64,000 bases of DNA from an uncultured Rubrobacteraceae bacterium (GTDB lineage: Bacteria; Actinomycetota; Rubrobacteria; Rubrobacterales; Rubrobacteraceae). A model generated the notes under the pieces. It searched no databases and was not told the origin of the DNA. It saw only the letters and a list, made by a program, of their open reading frames with translations. Positions 18,004 through 26,749 of this stretch are shown one piece after another. Both the position numbers and the translations under genes were made by a program. Each line of letters starts with the position of its first letter. Within the stretch, counting starts at the first letter, position 1. Location of the stretch: assembly GCA_902806095.1 (NCBI GenBank), contig CADCVF010000042.1, positions 30,288-94,287 on the forward strand. Reading direction: 5' to 3'.

Positions 18004-18784
18004 GGTGTGGTTTATCGGGGCTGGACCGGGGGCGCCCGACCTGCTGACGGTCAGGGGAGCCAGGCTCATCGGCGAGGCCGACGTTGTGGTCTGGGCCAGG
18101 AGCCTCGTCCACGAAGGTATCCTCGAATACGCCAGTCCAGGAGCCAGTATCTTCGAGTCGACGACCATACCGCTCGAAGGCGTGCGCGGGTTCTACGAGC
18201 GTGCGGTGGATGAGGATTTGAAGGTAGCGAGGGTACATTCAGGCGACCCAAGCCTGTACGGGGCTGTGATGGAGCAGATCGAACTTTGCGACGAGTTGGG
18301 GCTCGATTGGGAGATAGTCCCCGGCGTCTCGTCTTTGGGCGCCGCCGCTGCTGCCATCGGGCGCGAGCTGACCGTACCCGAGGTCTCGCAGTCCGTGATC
18401 CTGACGCGCCGCGCGAGCCGCACCCCGATGCCTGAGGGCGAGGACATAAGGAGTTTCGCTGAGCACGGGACGACGATGGCGATCTTCCTCTCCGCAGCCA
18501 AGCCGCGCGTCCTGCAGGAGGAGCTTCTGGAGGGCGGCTACGCCCCTGAGACCCCTTGCGCCGTGGTCTACAGGGCGAGCTGGCCCGACGAACGAGTCAT
18601 AGAGTGCAGCCTCGAAGACCTCGCCGAAAGGGTGCGGGAGGCTGGCTTCACCAGGCAGGCGCTAATACTGATTGGACCTGGTCTAGGCGCCGGCGGGACG
18701 CGCTCTCATCTGTACAGCCCGGCGTTCTCACACATGTTCCGCCGGGCGGAGTCTGAGCAGAAGGGAGCAGATGCCGCCACGTAA
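17996..18784 (+). CDS. cobM: Precorrin-4 C11-methyltransferase
   Basis: A 262-residue tetrapyrrole methylase of the CobM/CbiF type. Diagnostic stretches are VWFIGAGPGAPDLLTVRG at the N-terminus, VHSGDPSLYGAVMEQ in the second SAM loop, VPGVSSLGAAAAA, and the CobM-like RASRTPMPEGE loop. It methylates C11 after ring contraction. The start is a TTG overlapping cobI. The last 14 bases overlap the start of cbiD, which keeps the coupled arrangement. Confidence 0.94.
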   Translation: MGKVWFIGAGPGAPDLLTVRGARLIGEADVVVWARSLVHEGILEYASPGASIFESTTIPLEGVRGFYERAVDEDLKVARVHSGDPSLYGAVMEQIELCDELGLDWEIVPGVSSLGAAAAAIGRELTVPEVSQSVILTRRASRTPMPEGEDIRSFAEHGTTMAIFLSAAKPRVLQEELLEGGYAPETPCAVVYRASWPDERVIECSLEDLAERVREAGFTRQALILIGPGLGAGGTRSHLYSPAFSHMFRRAESEQKGADAAT

Positions 18785-19937
18785 GCTCAGCGAGCCCTCC
18801 ATGCCCCCTAGCATGGAGAAGGTCAAGGGCCAGCAGCTCAGGACGGGCTGGACCACAGGCACCTGCGCCGCCGCCGCTGCCAAGGCCGCGGCCCGTGCGC
18901 TGGTGAGCGGCGAGCCGCAGACCAGCGTCGACGTAAAGCTGCCGGGTAAAGGCCGGAAGCGACGCGTCGAGTTCGATGTGGTGCGGTGTGATCTCGGCGA
19001 TTCGTGGGCTGAGGCCGTCGTCATCAAGGACGCGGGCGACGACCCCGACGTCACCGACGGCGCTCATCTCACCGCCTGCGTCTCGTGGCGGGACGAGCTT
19101 GGGCTCGAACTGGACAGAGGCGATGGCGTCGGCGTCATCACCAGACCGGGGCTCGGGCTCCCTGTCGGAGGGCCGGCCATAAACGCCGTGCCGCGGCGTA
19201 TGATCTCCTACTCCGTAGAGGGAGTCCTCGACCCGGAGGAGCGTGGCGTCAGGGTCGTCATAAGCGTCCCTGGCGGCCAGAAGATGGCCGAGAAGACCAC
19301 CAACGCCCGCCTCGGCATCGTCGGCGGAATCTCGATCCTCGGTACCACGGGCATCGTACGTCCCTTCTCGACGGCCGCCTGGGCCGCCAGCGTGGTGCAG
19401 GCTATCAACGTCATGGGCGCGCAGGGCCACAAGTCCTTCGTCCTCTCGACCGGAGGCCTCACCGAGAAAGCCGCGATGCGCCTGCTGCCAGATCTGGAAG
19501 AGGTGAACTTCGTAGAAGTCGGGGACTTTACAGGGCAGGCCATAAAGAAGGCCGTGGAGAACGGGCTTGAGCGTTGCTACTTCGTCGGAATGGCGGGTAA
19601 GATCTCCAAGCTCGCCGCAGGGGTCATGATGACCCACTGGACCCGCTCGAAGGTGGACAACGATCTGCTGGCAGAGATAACTGTAGAAGCCGGTGGCCCT
19701 GTCGCTCTCATCGAAGAGGTCAAAGGCGCCAATACAGCCCGTCACGCATACGAACTCTGGCGGTCGGCGCATCTCGACCGCGCCGCTGACCTCCTCTGCA
19801 AACTGGCCGCGGAGAACCTCGCTGAGTACGCTGAAGGTAAACTCGAGGTTCATGTCATCCTCGTCGACTTCGACACCCTCGAACCCGCAGGAGCCAGTCC
19901 TGGCGCTCTGGCGCTGACGGCGAAGGGACCAGCGTGA
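18771..19937 (+). CDS. cbiD: Cobalt-precorrin-5B C1-methyltransferase CbiD
   Basis: CbiD methylates C1 in the oxygen-independent, cobalt-early route and is unrelated to the other methylases of the pathway. The 388-residue product has LRTGWTTGTCAAAAAKAA at its N-terminus, the best known CbiD signature, then GVGVITRPGLGLPVGGPAIN, and GTTGIVRPFSTAAWAAS. Its presence argues that the substrates already carry cobalt at this stage. This is notable because the operon also has a late-type CobN chelatase. Confidence 0.95.
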   Translation: MPPRKLSEPSMPPSMEKVKGQQLRTGWTTGTCAAAAAKAAARALVSGEPQTSVDVKLPGKGRKRRVEFDVVRCDLGDSWAEAVVIKDAGDDPDVTDGAHLTACVSWRDELGLELDRGDGVGVITRPGLGLPVGGPAINAVPRRMISYSVEGVLDPEERGVRVVISVPGGQKMAEKTTNARLGIVGGISILGTTGIVRPFSTAAWAASVVQAINVMGAQGHKSFVLSTGGLTEKAAMRLLPDLEEVNFVEVGDFTGQAIKKAVENGLERCYFVGMAGKISKLAAGVMMTHWTRSKVDNDLLAEITVEAGGPVALIEEVKGANTARHAYELWRSAHLDRAADLLCKLAAENLAEYAEGKLEVHVILVDFDTLEPAGASPGALALTAKGPA

Positions 19938-21142
19938 GCCGGGAGCGCATAACCGTCATTGGCCTCGATGGAAGGCCGCTCGATGAGGATACCGAACGGT
20001 TGCTGCGGGATGCAGATCTCGTCGCCGGCGGCAGAAGGCACCTGGAGATGCTCGGCGTGGAGCGTGGGCGCGCCGTAGTTTTCGAGGGGAACCTCTCTGG
20101 GGCGCTCGCGAGGATCGAGGGCACTGGGGGTCCCGTGGTCGTGCTCGCGTCCGGGGATCCTGGTTTCTTCGGGATCGTGCGCCTGCTCGGCGGACGGTTC
20201 GGGAGGGAGAACCTGCGCATCTTGCCGGGTCTCTCCTCGGTAGCGCTGGTGTTCGCCCGCGCCGGGCTTGCGTGGGACGACGCGGTCACGGTCAGCGCCC
20301 ACGGCCGTGATCCCCGCCGCGCCGTCAACGTCTGCCGCACCCACCCCAAGGTCGCCGTCCTCACCTCCCCGGACTTCGGACCAGCCGAACTCGCGGAGGC
20401 GCTGGATACGATGGAGCGCACCTTCGTTGTCGCCGAGCTTCTCGGCGAGCCGGGCGAGCGGGTCTTTCACGGCGACGCAGGGACGGTCGCTGGTATGCAG
20501 TGGGAAGACCCTAACGTAGTACTGGTCCTGGACGAAGAGAGGATGCCGGGGACCAGAGGTTGGATCTCATCCGGCATGCAGGGTCGGGGGCGGTGGGCGC
20601 TTCCCGAAGAAAAGTTCGAGCATAGGTCTGGCATGATCACCAAGTCAGCGACCCGCGCCTTCGTACTCTCGCGCCTCGGTCCCCGACAGGGAGACCTGAT
20701 CTGGGACGTCGGGGCCGGTAGCGGCTCTGTGGCCATCGAATGCGCCCGTCTCGGTGCCGCCGCCATCGCCATCGAACGCGACCCCGAGAGCTGCGCCCGT
20801 ATCCGACGCAACGCCGGGCGCCACAAAGCCCACGTACAGCTCGTCGAGGGCGCAGCCCCCGAGGCTCTGCACGATTTGCCAGAACCCGAGGCCGTCTTCG
20901 TCGGCGGGACCGGCGGTGCCTTCGAGGAGATCGTCAAGCTCTCCGCCGTCAGGGCGCGCCGGACGGTCGTGCTGGCACTCGTCACCCTCGAAAGGGTCGT
21001 TCCTGCCGCAAAGCTCCTCGAAGATTGCGGCCTCGAGGTGGAGACTACCTTTCTGCAGACATCCACGATGAAGGGCGTCGGTGATCTGCACCGCCTGGCC
21101 GCAGAGAGCGCCGTGTTCGTCGTCTCCGGGAGCCGGCCTTGA
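19934..21142 (+). CDS. cobL: Precorrin-6Y C5,15-methyltransferase/decarboxylase (CbiE-CbiT fusion, CobL-like)
   Basis: A 402-residue fusion. The N-terminal CbiE methylase half (about 1-205) has VIGLDGRPL in place of the usual glycine-rich loop and LASGDPGFFGIVR. The C-terminal CbiT half (about 215-402) is a Rossmann-type SAM methyltransferase with DVGAGSGSVAIECARLG and a VEGAAPEAL stretch. The two halves methylate C5 and C15 and decarboxylate the C12 acetate. It overlaps both neighbours by 4 bases. Confidence 0.93.
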   Translation: MSRERITVIGLDGRPLDEDTERLLRDADLVAGGRRHLEMLGVERGRAVVFEGNLSGALARIEGTGGPVVVLASGDPGFFGIVRLLGGRFGRENLRILPGLSSVALVFARAGLAWDDAVTVSAHGRDPRRAVNVCRTHPKVAVLTSPDFGPAELAEALDTMERTFVVAELLGEPGERVFHGDAGTVAGMQWEDPNVVLVLDEERMPGTRGWISSGMQGRGRWALPEEKFEHRSGMITKSATRAFVLSRLGPRQGDLIWDVGAGSGSVAIECARLGAAAIAIERDPESCARIRRNAGRHKAHVQLVEGAAPEALHDLPEPEAVFVGGTGGAFEEIVKLSAVRARRTVVLALVTLERVVPAAKLLEDCGLEVETTFLQTSTMKGVGDLHRLAAESAVFVVSGSRP

Positions 21143-22824
21143 TCGGGCTAGTAGCCGCCACCGCGAACGGCCGCCGCAACGCCAAGCACCTCGCCGGCAC
21201 CTGGCCCGATGCACGCTTCTATGAGGGCAAGGCGAGAGTAGTGCTCCGCAGGGCCTGGAACGAGTGTGATGGTATCGTGCTCTTCCTCGCCACCGGCGCC
21301 GCTGTCCGTCTCGTCGCTCCCCTGCTCGAAGGCAAGCATCAAGACCCCGGGGTGGTCACCGTCGACGACGCCGGCAACTTCGCCGTCGCCCTCTGCGGCG
21401 GGCACCAGGGCGGGGCCAACGCCCTCGCCGCACGGGTCGCTGATACCCTGGGCGGGACGCCGGTGATCACCACCGCAAGCGACTCTGTTGGCTTCCCCGC
21501 CCTCGACTCCCTCGGCGAGAAGCTCGGCCTCCGATTGGAAGAAGGCCCTGACCTAGCGGCGGTCGGAGCCGCGCTAGTCTCCGGCGAGCAGGTTGGCCTC
21601 GTCACAGACACGCGCTGGCCGCTCGGACCGCTACCCGAAAACGTCGTCTCTACGGACGAATGGGAGGCACCGCTGATCCTAATCTCCGACCGGCTCGCGG
21701 AGACGCCCCGTCCCGCTGTCGTCTACCGCCCGCCCTCGCTCGTCGCCGGCGTCGGTTGCAGCAGGGGGGTGGGTGCTGATGAGATAATCGACCTGCTCCA
21801 CCGCTCCTTCGCTGAAGCTCGATTGTCAGAGAGGAGCGTCGTGGCCCTCGCCAGCATCGACGTGAAGCGCGACGAGTCGGGATTGCTCGAAGCAGCGGAG
21901 AAGCTGGACGTCCCGATCCATTTCCACTCAGCAGAAGATCTCCGTGCGGTGAAAACTCCCAACCCGTCGGAGGTAGTACGAGAGGCGGTCGGGACGCCGA
22001 GCGTCTCCGAGGCTGCGGTGATCTCCTCCGGCGCGGAGCTGGTTATGGAGAAGCGTAAGTCCGCGAACGCGACGGTGGCCATCGGCCGTCTGCCCGTGCG
22101 GGGGAGGCTCGCATTAGTGAGCCTTGGGCCTGGTGAGGACACCCTGGTTCCACCGCTCGCCCGTGAGACCCTCGCTGCCTCGGAACTCGTGGTCGGGTTG
22201 GAGCAGTACGTTGATCGAATCAGGCATTTGCTGCGACCTGGGACGCGGGTGCTCACGCCTCCGCTCGGCTACGAGGTGGAGCGGGGGGAGCTCGCGCTCG
22301 CCGAGGCCCGCGCGGGCGGCAGCGCGGCACTGGTGTCGAGTGGTGACGTCGGTGTATACGCGATGGCCTCGCCGGTGCTCGAGCTCGCGGGTAATGACGT
22401 GGACATTGTGGTCGTCCCTGGGGTTACGGCCGCGCAGGCGGCGGCTTCGTTGCTCGGCTCGCCGCTCGGGCACGACCATTGTTCCGTAAGCCTCTCCGAC
22501 CTGCTTACGCCGTGGGCGGTGATCCAATCCAGAATCATGGCGGCGGCCGAGGGAGACTTCGTGGTCTCGCTCTACAACCCGCGCTCGAAGGGCCGCGACT
22601 GGCAGCTCGGAAAGGTGAAGGAGATCCTGCTCGGGCACCGTCCGCCGGACACGCCCGTCGGCATAGTAAGGGACGCCTACCGCCCGACGCAGCAGATCAT
22701 CCTCACCGACCTCGCTTCCTTACAACCGGAAGAAGTGGACATGTTGACGACCGTTATCGTCGGAAGCACCCAGACCAGGGTCGTGGCAGGCCGCATGGTT
22801 ACACCGAGGGGATACCTGTCGTGA
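21139..22824 (+). CDS. CbiG-CobJ fusion: cobalt-precorrin-5A hydrolase / precorrin-3B C17-methyltransferase
   Basis: A 561-residue two-enzyme fusion. The CbiG half (about 1-310) has LFLATGAAVRLVAPLL, a GGHQGGANALA motif and a C-terminal domain with GVGCSRGV and ALASIDVKRDE. It opens the ring-A lactone and releases acetaldehyde. The CobJ/CbiH half (about 315-561) has LALVSLGPGEDTLVPP, SSGDVGVYAMASPVLEL, VVPGVTAAQAAASLLG and SLYNPRSKGR, and carries out ring contraction with C17 methylation. The start is a TTG overlapping cobL. The stop overlaps the small ferredoxin gene. Confidence 0.94.
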   Translation: MIGLVAATANGRRNAKHLAGTWPDARFYEGKARVVLRRAWNECDGIVLFLATGAAVRLVAPLLEGKHQDPGVVTVDDAGNFAVALCGGHQGGANALAARVADTLGGTPVITTASDSVGFPALDSLGEKLGLRLEEGPDLAAVGAALVSGEQVGLVTDTRWPLGPLPENVVSTDEWEAPLILISDRLAETPRPAVVYRPPSLVAGVGCSRGVGADEIIDLLHRSFAEARLSERSVVALASIDVKRDESGLLEAAEKLDVPIHFHSAEDLRAVKTPNPSEVVREAVGTPSVSEAAVISSGAELVMEKRKSANATVAIGRLPVRGRLALVSLGPGEDTLVPPLARETLAASELVVGLEQYVDRIRHLLRPGTRVLTPPLGYEVERGELALAEARAGGSAALVSSGDVGVYAMASPVLELAGNDVDIVVVPGVTAAQAAASLLGSPLGHDHCSVSLSDLLTPWAVIQSRIMAAAEGDFVVSLYNPRSKGRDWQLGKVKEILLGHRPPDTPVGIVRDAYRPTQQIILTDLASLQPEEVDMLTTVIVGSTQTRVVAGRMVTPRGYLS

Positions 22825-23024
22825 AGGCTGTCTTCGCTGTTACGGACGCCTGCGCCGGCTGCGGCGCCTGCATAAAGACCTGCCCGGAGAAGGCGATCCG
22901 CCCGGCTCCCAGGGACTACGGTGCGCCCCTCCTCGTCCTCGAAGACCGCTGTTCGGGATGCGCCGAGTGCGCCGAGGTCTGCCCGGTCTCGGCTTGCGTC
23001 GAGGTACTTCTGGAAGCCGAATGA
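22821..23024 (+). CDS. Small 2[4Fe-4S] ferredoxin
   Basis: A 67-residue ferredoxin with two complete cluster motifs: CAGCGACIKTCP (about residues 12-23) and CSGCAECAEVCP (about 48-59), each C-x2-C-x2-C-x3-CP. The GTG start overlaps the cbiG-cobJ stop, and the end overlaps the cbiC start, so it is made together with the corrin-ring enzymes. It may supply electrons for a reductive step of the pathway. No CobK/CbiJ precorrin-6 reductase and no CobR/corrin reductase is visible in the operon. That role is an inference from position only. Confidence 0.9.
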   Translation: MKAVFAVTDACAGCGACIKTCPEKAIRPAPRDYGAPLLVLEDRCSGCAECAEVCPVSACVEVLLEAE

Positions 23025-23605
23025 GGCGCGTCCATCCCATAGAGACGGAGAGCTACCGTATCCTGCGCGGGATGGTTGACTTCTCGCATCTCGGGCCGCT
23101 CTCCCGCGCTGTTGCGGAACGAATCATCCACGCATCGGCGGATCTGGACTACGCCGAGAGCCTCGTCCTCGACGAGGGTGCCCTGAAAGATGGGATCTCA
23201 GCCCTGCGGCGAGGCGATCCCGTCGTTACCGACGTGGGGATGGTGGCGGCCGGGATCACTGGCCGCCAGACGCGATGCTTCGTCTCAGACCCACGCGCCC
23301 GCGAGCTGTCCGAACGACTCGGCATCACGCGCTCTGCGGCCGGCTTCAGGCTCGCCGCTGAGGAGGTTAGTGGAGGGGCCGTCTGGATCGTCGGGAACGC
23401 GCCGACGGCGCTCTTCGAACTGCTCGGGCTCGACGTTGCACCCTCGCTCGTGATCGGTCTTCCAGTCGGCTTCGTCGGGGCCGCCGAATCCAAGGACGAT
23501 CTCGTAGCCAGCGGCCTGCCCGCCGTCGCTAACCGGGGACCGAAAGGCGGTTCCGCGGTCGCGGCGGCGGCCCTGAACGCCCTCATCTACTACGAGGAGG
23601 AATGA
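23021..23605 (+). CDS. cbiC: Precorrin-8X methylmutase CbiC/CobH
   Basis: A 194-residue enzyme that moves the methyl group from C11 to C12 to give hydrogenobyrinic (or cobyrinic) acid. The N-terminus HPIETESYRIL is typical, with the conserved pair SHLGPLSRAVAERIIHA following. The active-site His is near residue 35-45 (RIIHASAD), and VTDVGMVAAGI and a late GFVGAAESKDDL complete the family pattern. The ATG at 23021 overlaps the ferredoxin stop. An upstream in-frame ATG at 22958 lies within the ferredoxin and is rejected. Confidence 0.94.
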   Translation: MRRVHPIETESYRILRGMVDFSHLGPLSRAVAERIIHASADLDYAESLVLDEGALKDGISALRRGDPVVTDVGMVAAGITGRQTRCFVSDPRARELSERLGITRSAAGFRLAAEEVSGGAVWIVGNAPTALFELLGLDVAPSLVIGLPVGFVGAAESKDDLVASGLPAVANRGPKGGSAVAAAALNALIYYEEE

Positions 23606-23606
23606 A

Positions 23607-24533
23607 GTGAGGCAAACTGTGAATGTCGAACGAAACGGCGTCTACGAAACCGGAGACGCCCCGGCGCTGCTGATCGTGGGCCACGGCAGCCGCAACCCTC
23701 GCGGGGTGCGAGAGTTCCACGACCTGGTCGGCCTCGTGCGCCGAAAAAACCCATCCCTGACTGTCGAGGGAGGCTTTATCGAGCTCTCCCGCCCGCCTAT
23801 CTCGGAGTGCGTGGACAGGCTCGCCGAAGGCGGGGCGCTAAACGTCGCAGCCGTCCCCCTTATGCTCCTGGCCGCAGGCCACGCCAAAGACGACATCCCT
23901 GCGACCCTCGTGCGCGAGAAGATGGGACATCCCAACATGAGCTTCGGATACGGGCGTGCCCTCGGCATAAGGCCCGAGCTTCTCCAGCTGATGGAAGAGA
24001 GGATCTCCGCCGTCGTCCCCGAAAGGGAGAAGGTAGAGACCGCCGTCCTGATAGTCGGGCGCGGCTCCTCCGACCCCGACGCCAACTCGGACCTCTCCAA
24101 GATAGCCCGCCTGTTCTACGAAGGGCGCCCTTACCCCGTAGTCGAGAGCGCCTACGTCAGCATGACGCCGCCCGACGTGGCGGAAGGGTTGGATCGCTGC
24201 TTCAGGCTCGGCGCCAAGCGCGTCGTCGTCTTCTCCTATTTCCTTTTTACCGGCATCCTGGAGGAGCGTATCCGCGAGCAGAGTCGAGGATTCGCTGAAG
24301 CACACACCGGCGTCGAGGTGCGCTACGCAGGGTACTTCGGTCCGGACCAGAGGATGGTTGATCTTGTGATCGAGCGTTACTCAGAGGCCGTGAAAGGAGA
24401 TATCCGTATGAACTGCGACGTGTGCGTCCACCGCGTCGCCATGCCCGGCTTCGAGGAGAAGGTCGGCGCCCCTGCCACGCCCCACCACCATCCTGACGAG
24501 CAGGGACACCACTCGCACGACCACCATCATTAG
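23607..24533 (+). CDS. cbiX: Sirohydrochlorin cobaltochelatase CbiX with metal-binding tail
   Basis: A 308-residue, two-domain CbiX-type chelatase that inserts cobalt into sirohydrochlorin at the beginning of the cobalt-early route. Each half repeats the chelatase start: LLIVGHGSRNPRG (about 21-33) with its metal-binding His, and VLIVGRGSSDPDAN (about 145-158), where that His is replaced by Arg. PLMLLAAGHAKDDIP provides the second His of the first half. The C-terminus adds a cysteine cluster (NCDVCVHRV) and a histidine-rich tail with about ten His in the last 28 residues, likely to bind or store cobalt. The start is a GTG directly after cbiC. Confidence 0.92.
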   Translation: MRQTVNVERNGVYETGDAPALLIVGHGSRNPRGVREFHDLVGLVRRKNPSLTVEGGFIELSRPPISECVDRLAEGGALNVAAVPLMLLAAGHAKDDIPATLVREKMGHPNMSFGYGRALGIRPELLQLMEERISAVVPEREKVETAVLIVGRGSSDPDANSDLSKIARLFYEGRPYPVVESAYVSMTPPDVAEGLDRCFRLGAKRVVVFSYFLFTGILEERIREQSRGFAEAHTGVEVRYAGYFGPDQRMVDLVIERYSEAVKGDIRMNCDVCVHRVAMPGFEEKVGAPATPHHHPDEQGHHSHDHHH

Positions 24534-24535
24534 CT

Positions 24536-25597
24536 TTGGCCCTCGAAGAGAAGGTAAGCGAACTTGCGGCGGAGGTACCGCCTTTCGACGGGGATGTCGC
24601 GGAAGAAGCGCGAAGACGATACCTTGGCCTCGCCAAACCGCCCTTTAGCCTGGGACGGTTGGAGGAGATCGGTGCGCGGCTCGCGGGGATGGCAGGCGAG
24701 TGTCCGCCTCCCTTCCCTGAGAGCCCCGCCGTGGTGGTCTGCGCCGGGGACCACGGCGTCCTCGAACGCGGCGTCTCGCCGTGGCCGCGGGCGGTAACGG
24801 CCGCGATGGTGAGTAACTTCTGCAGAGGAGGAGCGGCGGTGAACGCCATCGCTACGACGGTAGGGGCGAGGATGAGCGTTCTCGATGTCGGGGTCGCCAG
24901 CGAGTTGGAGAGTCACCCGCTGCTACGGGCCGCGAAGGTTCGGCGCGGTACCGGCGACCTGAGTCGCGGGCCTGCGATGAGCCGTGAGGAGGCCGCGCGG
25001 GCTGTGATGGCGGGTGCAGGAGTAGCGGAGGAACTCGTCGAGAGCGGTGGGGTGAGCCTCCTCGTTACCGGGGACATGGGCATCGGCAACACTACGGCGG
25101 CAGCGTGTCTGATCTCCGCTTTTACGGGAAGTCCGCCCGATAAGACCACGGGCCGCGGCACGGGCATCGACGACAAGACCCTGAAGCTCAAGGTTAACGT
25201 AGTGGAGGAGGCGTTAGAGTTGCACGCGCCTGACACCGAAGATCCCCTCGGAGTCCTGGCGGTGATAGGAGGATTGGAGCACGCTGCTATCGTCGGTGTG
25301 ATCCTGACCGGAGCCGTCTACGGCGTGCCTGTCGTCCTCGACGGGGTCGTCTCCAACTCCGCGGCGCTCGTAGCCCGCGCCTTGGCGTCGCATTCGGCAG
25401 ATTACGTCATAGCAGGTCACCGCTCCGCCGAGCCGGGGTCCCGAATCGTCTTGGAGTATCTGGAACTGGAACCGCTCCTCGACCTGGGCATGCGACTCGG
25501 TGAAGGGACGGGAGGCTTGCTTGCCGTGCCGCTCGTGCAGGCAGCGGCCAGGACGCTTGCAGAGATGACGACGCTGCAGGAGGTGGGGTTAGGGTGA
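24536..25597 (+). CDS. cobT: Nicotinate-nucleotide--dimethylbenzimidazole phosphoribosyltransferase CobT
   Basis: Makes alpha-ribazole phosphate from dimethylbenzimidazole and nicotinate mononucleotide for the lower ligand of B12. Family marks in the 353-residue product are VVVCAGDHGVLERGVSPWP, FCRGGAAVNAIA, VTGDMGIGNTTAAACLISA and GRGTGIDDKTL. The C-terminal part holds LDGVVSNSAALVA, HRSAEPGS and LRLGEGTGGLLA-like residues with the catalytic Glu (MRLGEGTGG). The start is a TTG two bases after the cbiX stop. The other lower-ligand loop genes (cobU, cobS, cobC/cobD) are not in this window. Confidence 0.94.
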   Translation: MALEEKVSELAAEVPPFDGDVAEEARRRYLGLAKPPFSLGRLEEIGARLAGMAGECPPPFPESPAVVVCAGDHGVLERGVSPWPRAVTAAMVSNFCRGGAAVNAIATTVGARMSVLDVGVASELESHPLLRAAKVRRGTGDLSRGPAMSREEAARAVMAGAGVAEELVESGGVSLLVTGDMGIGNTTAAACLISAFTGSPPDKTTGRGTGIDDKTLKLKVNVVEEALELHAPDTEDPLGVLAVIGGLEHAAIVGVILTGAVYGVPVVLDGVVSNSAALVARALASHSADYVIAGHRSAEPGSRIVLEYLELEPLLDLGMRLGEGTGGLLAVPLVQAAARTLAEMTTLQEVGLG

Positions 25598-26397
25598 GCG
25601 GTCTCTCGCCGGAGTCCATCCAGGGGCTGCGCAGCCCGCTGGCCCGCGTCGCCGAGGTACACGAGGCGCTCGGCTCGACCCAGGAGCGCGCCCGCGAGTT
25701 GGCCCGTGCAGGGACACCGCACGGGACGCTAGTCGTAGCTGAGGTCCAGACCGGAGGACGGGGACGGCTCGGGCGGCCGTGGGGGTCTCCGAAGGGCGGA
25801 CTGTGGATGTCGCTCGTGCTGCGTCCGTGGTTTGACGCGAGCCTCGCTTCCCGCATCACGCAGACGGCGGCGGTCGGGGTTGCGAAGGCGTTGTGGGAGA
25901 TCGGGGTCGAGGCGCGTATCAAGTGGCCCAACGACCTGCTCGCCGGCGGGAAGAAGATCTGCGGCATCCTCGCTGAATCGAGCGCGGAGAATACCACAGG
26001 ACCGGCAAAACAGAGACGCCTCGATTACGCCATCCTCGGGGTTGGGATGAACGCTAACCTGGATCCGGCCGAACTCGGGGTCCCGGATCGGGAGGTGACC
26101 ACGATCCGTTCCGAACTGGGTCGTGCCGTGAATCTACTGGACCTGCTCCGCGCTCTGCTCTCGAACCTCGAGGCAGAGCTTGGCCGGATAGGGGACTTCG
26201 GCGCTGTCCTCGAAGAATGGCGAAGCTTGAACTGTACCCTGGGAGAGAAGGTACGCGTCCGGCGCTTCGGCCACACCATCGAAGGCCGTGCCTTGGATCT
26301 GAGCCAGGAGGGTGCGCTCCTGCTCGCCACCCAATGTGGGACCGTAGAGGTGCTCGAAGGTGATATCGAACATCTCAGGCATGGGGGTGAGGGCTGA
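25594..26397 (+). CDS. birA: Biotin--[acetyl-CoA carboxylase] ligase BirA
   Basis: A 267-residue biotin protein ligase. It has GSTQERARELA near residue 30, the biotinyl-AMP loop in GGRGRLGRPWGSPKGGLWMS, and KWPNDLLAGGKKICGILAE with the catalytic Lys. The C-terminal domain of about 50 residues follows (LGEKVRVRRFGHTIEGRALDL). There is no N-terminal winged helix, so it is a mono-functional enzyme without repressor activity. The GTG overlaps the cobT stop, making it the last gene of the cobalamin operon, with which it has no direct metabolic link. Confidence 0.93.
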   Translation: MSGLSPESIQGLRSPLARVAEVHEALGSTQERARELARAGTPHGTLVVAEVQTGGRGRLGRPWGSPKGGLWMSLVLRPWFDASLASRITQTAAVGVAKALWEIGVEARIKWPNDLLAGGKKICGILAESSAENTTGPAKQRRLDYAILGVGMNANLDPAELGVPDREVTTIRSELGRAVNLLDLLRALLSNLEAELGRIGDFGAVLEEWRSLNCTLGEKVRVRRFGHTIEGRALDLSQEGALLLATQCGTVEVLEGDIEHLRHGGEG

Positions 26398-26640
26398 TCA
26401 GGTGAGCTCCTCTTCCTCCTCTTCCAGGACGGCCACCGAAGTAGCCCTGAAGACCAGGATCTTACCCCGCTCGGGGAAATCTACGATCTCCACGTCCCCG
26501 GTTACGGCGATCTGGTCCCCTACAAGCTCGTCAGCATCCTGTATGGCCGAAACGTCTATCTCCGTCTCCAGAACGTAGCCCGTATGCTCCTCCCCGGCTT
26601 CGGTGGTCGCCCGTTTGAGTTGTCCTTCGAAGTAGGCCAT
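26398..26640 (-). CDS. Small acidic hypothetical protein
   Basis: An 80-residue soluble protein running toward birA and abutting its stop codon. The middle (residues 25-65) has alternating hydrophobic residues suggesting a beta-rich OB-like fold (ADELVGDQIAVTGDVEIVDF, ILVFRATSVAVLE), and it ends in an acidic run EEEEEEL. I do not recognise a family. The ATG has GAGAGAGG some 10 bases upstream. Confidence 0.6.
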   Translation of the reverse strand: MAYFEGQLKRATTEAGEEHTGYVLETEIDVSAIQDADELVGDQIAVTGDVEIVDFPERGKILVFRATSVAVLEEEEEELT

Positions 26641-26749
26641 GGCCGATCCTCTCTCTGAGTGTCACGTGGAGACATAGTACCCGTATTCGCGGCCGCGGAC
26701 CGGGCCACCGTTCGGTATGCCAGGCAAGGCGAGAGCCTGCGACCAGAGA

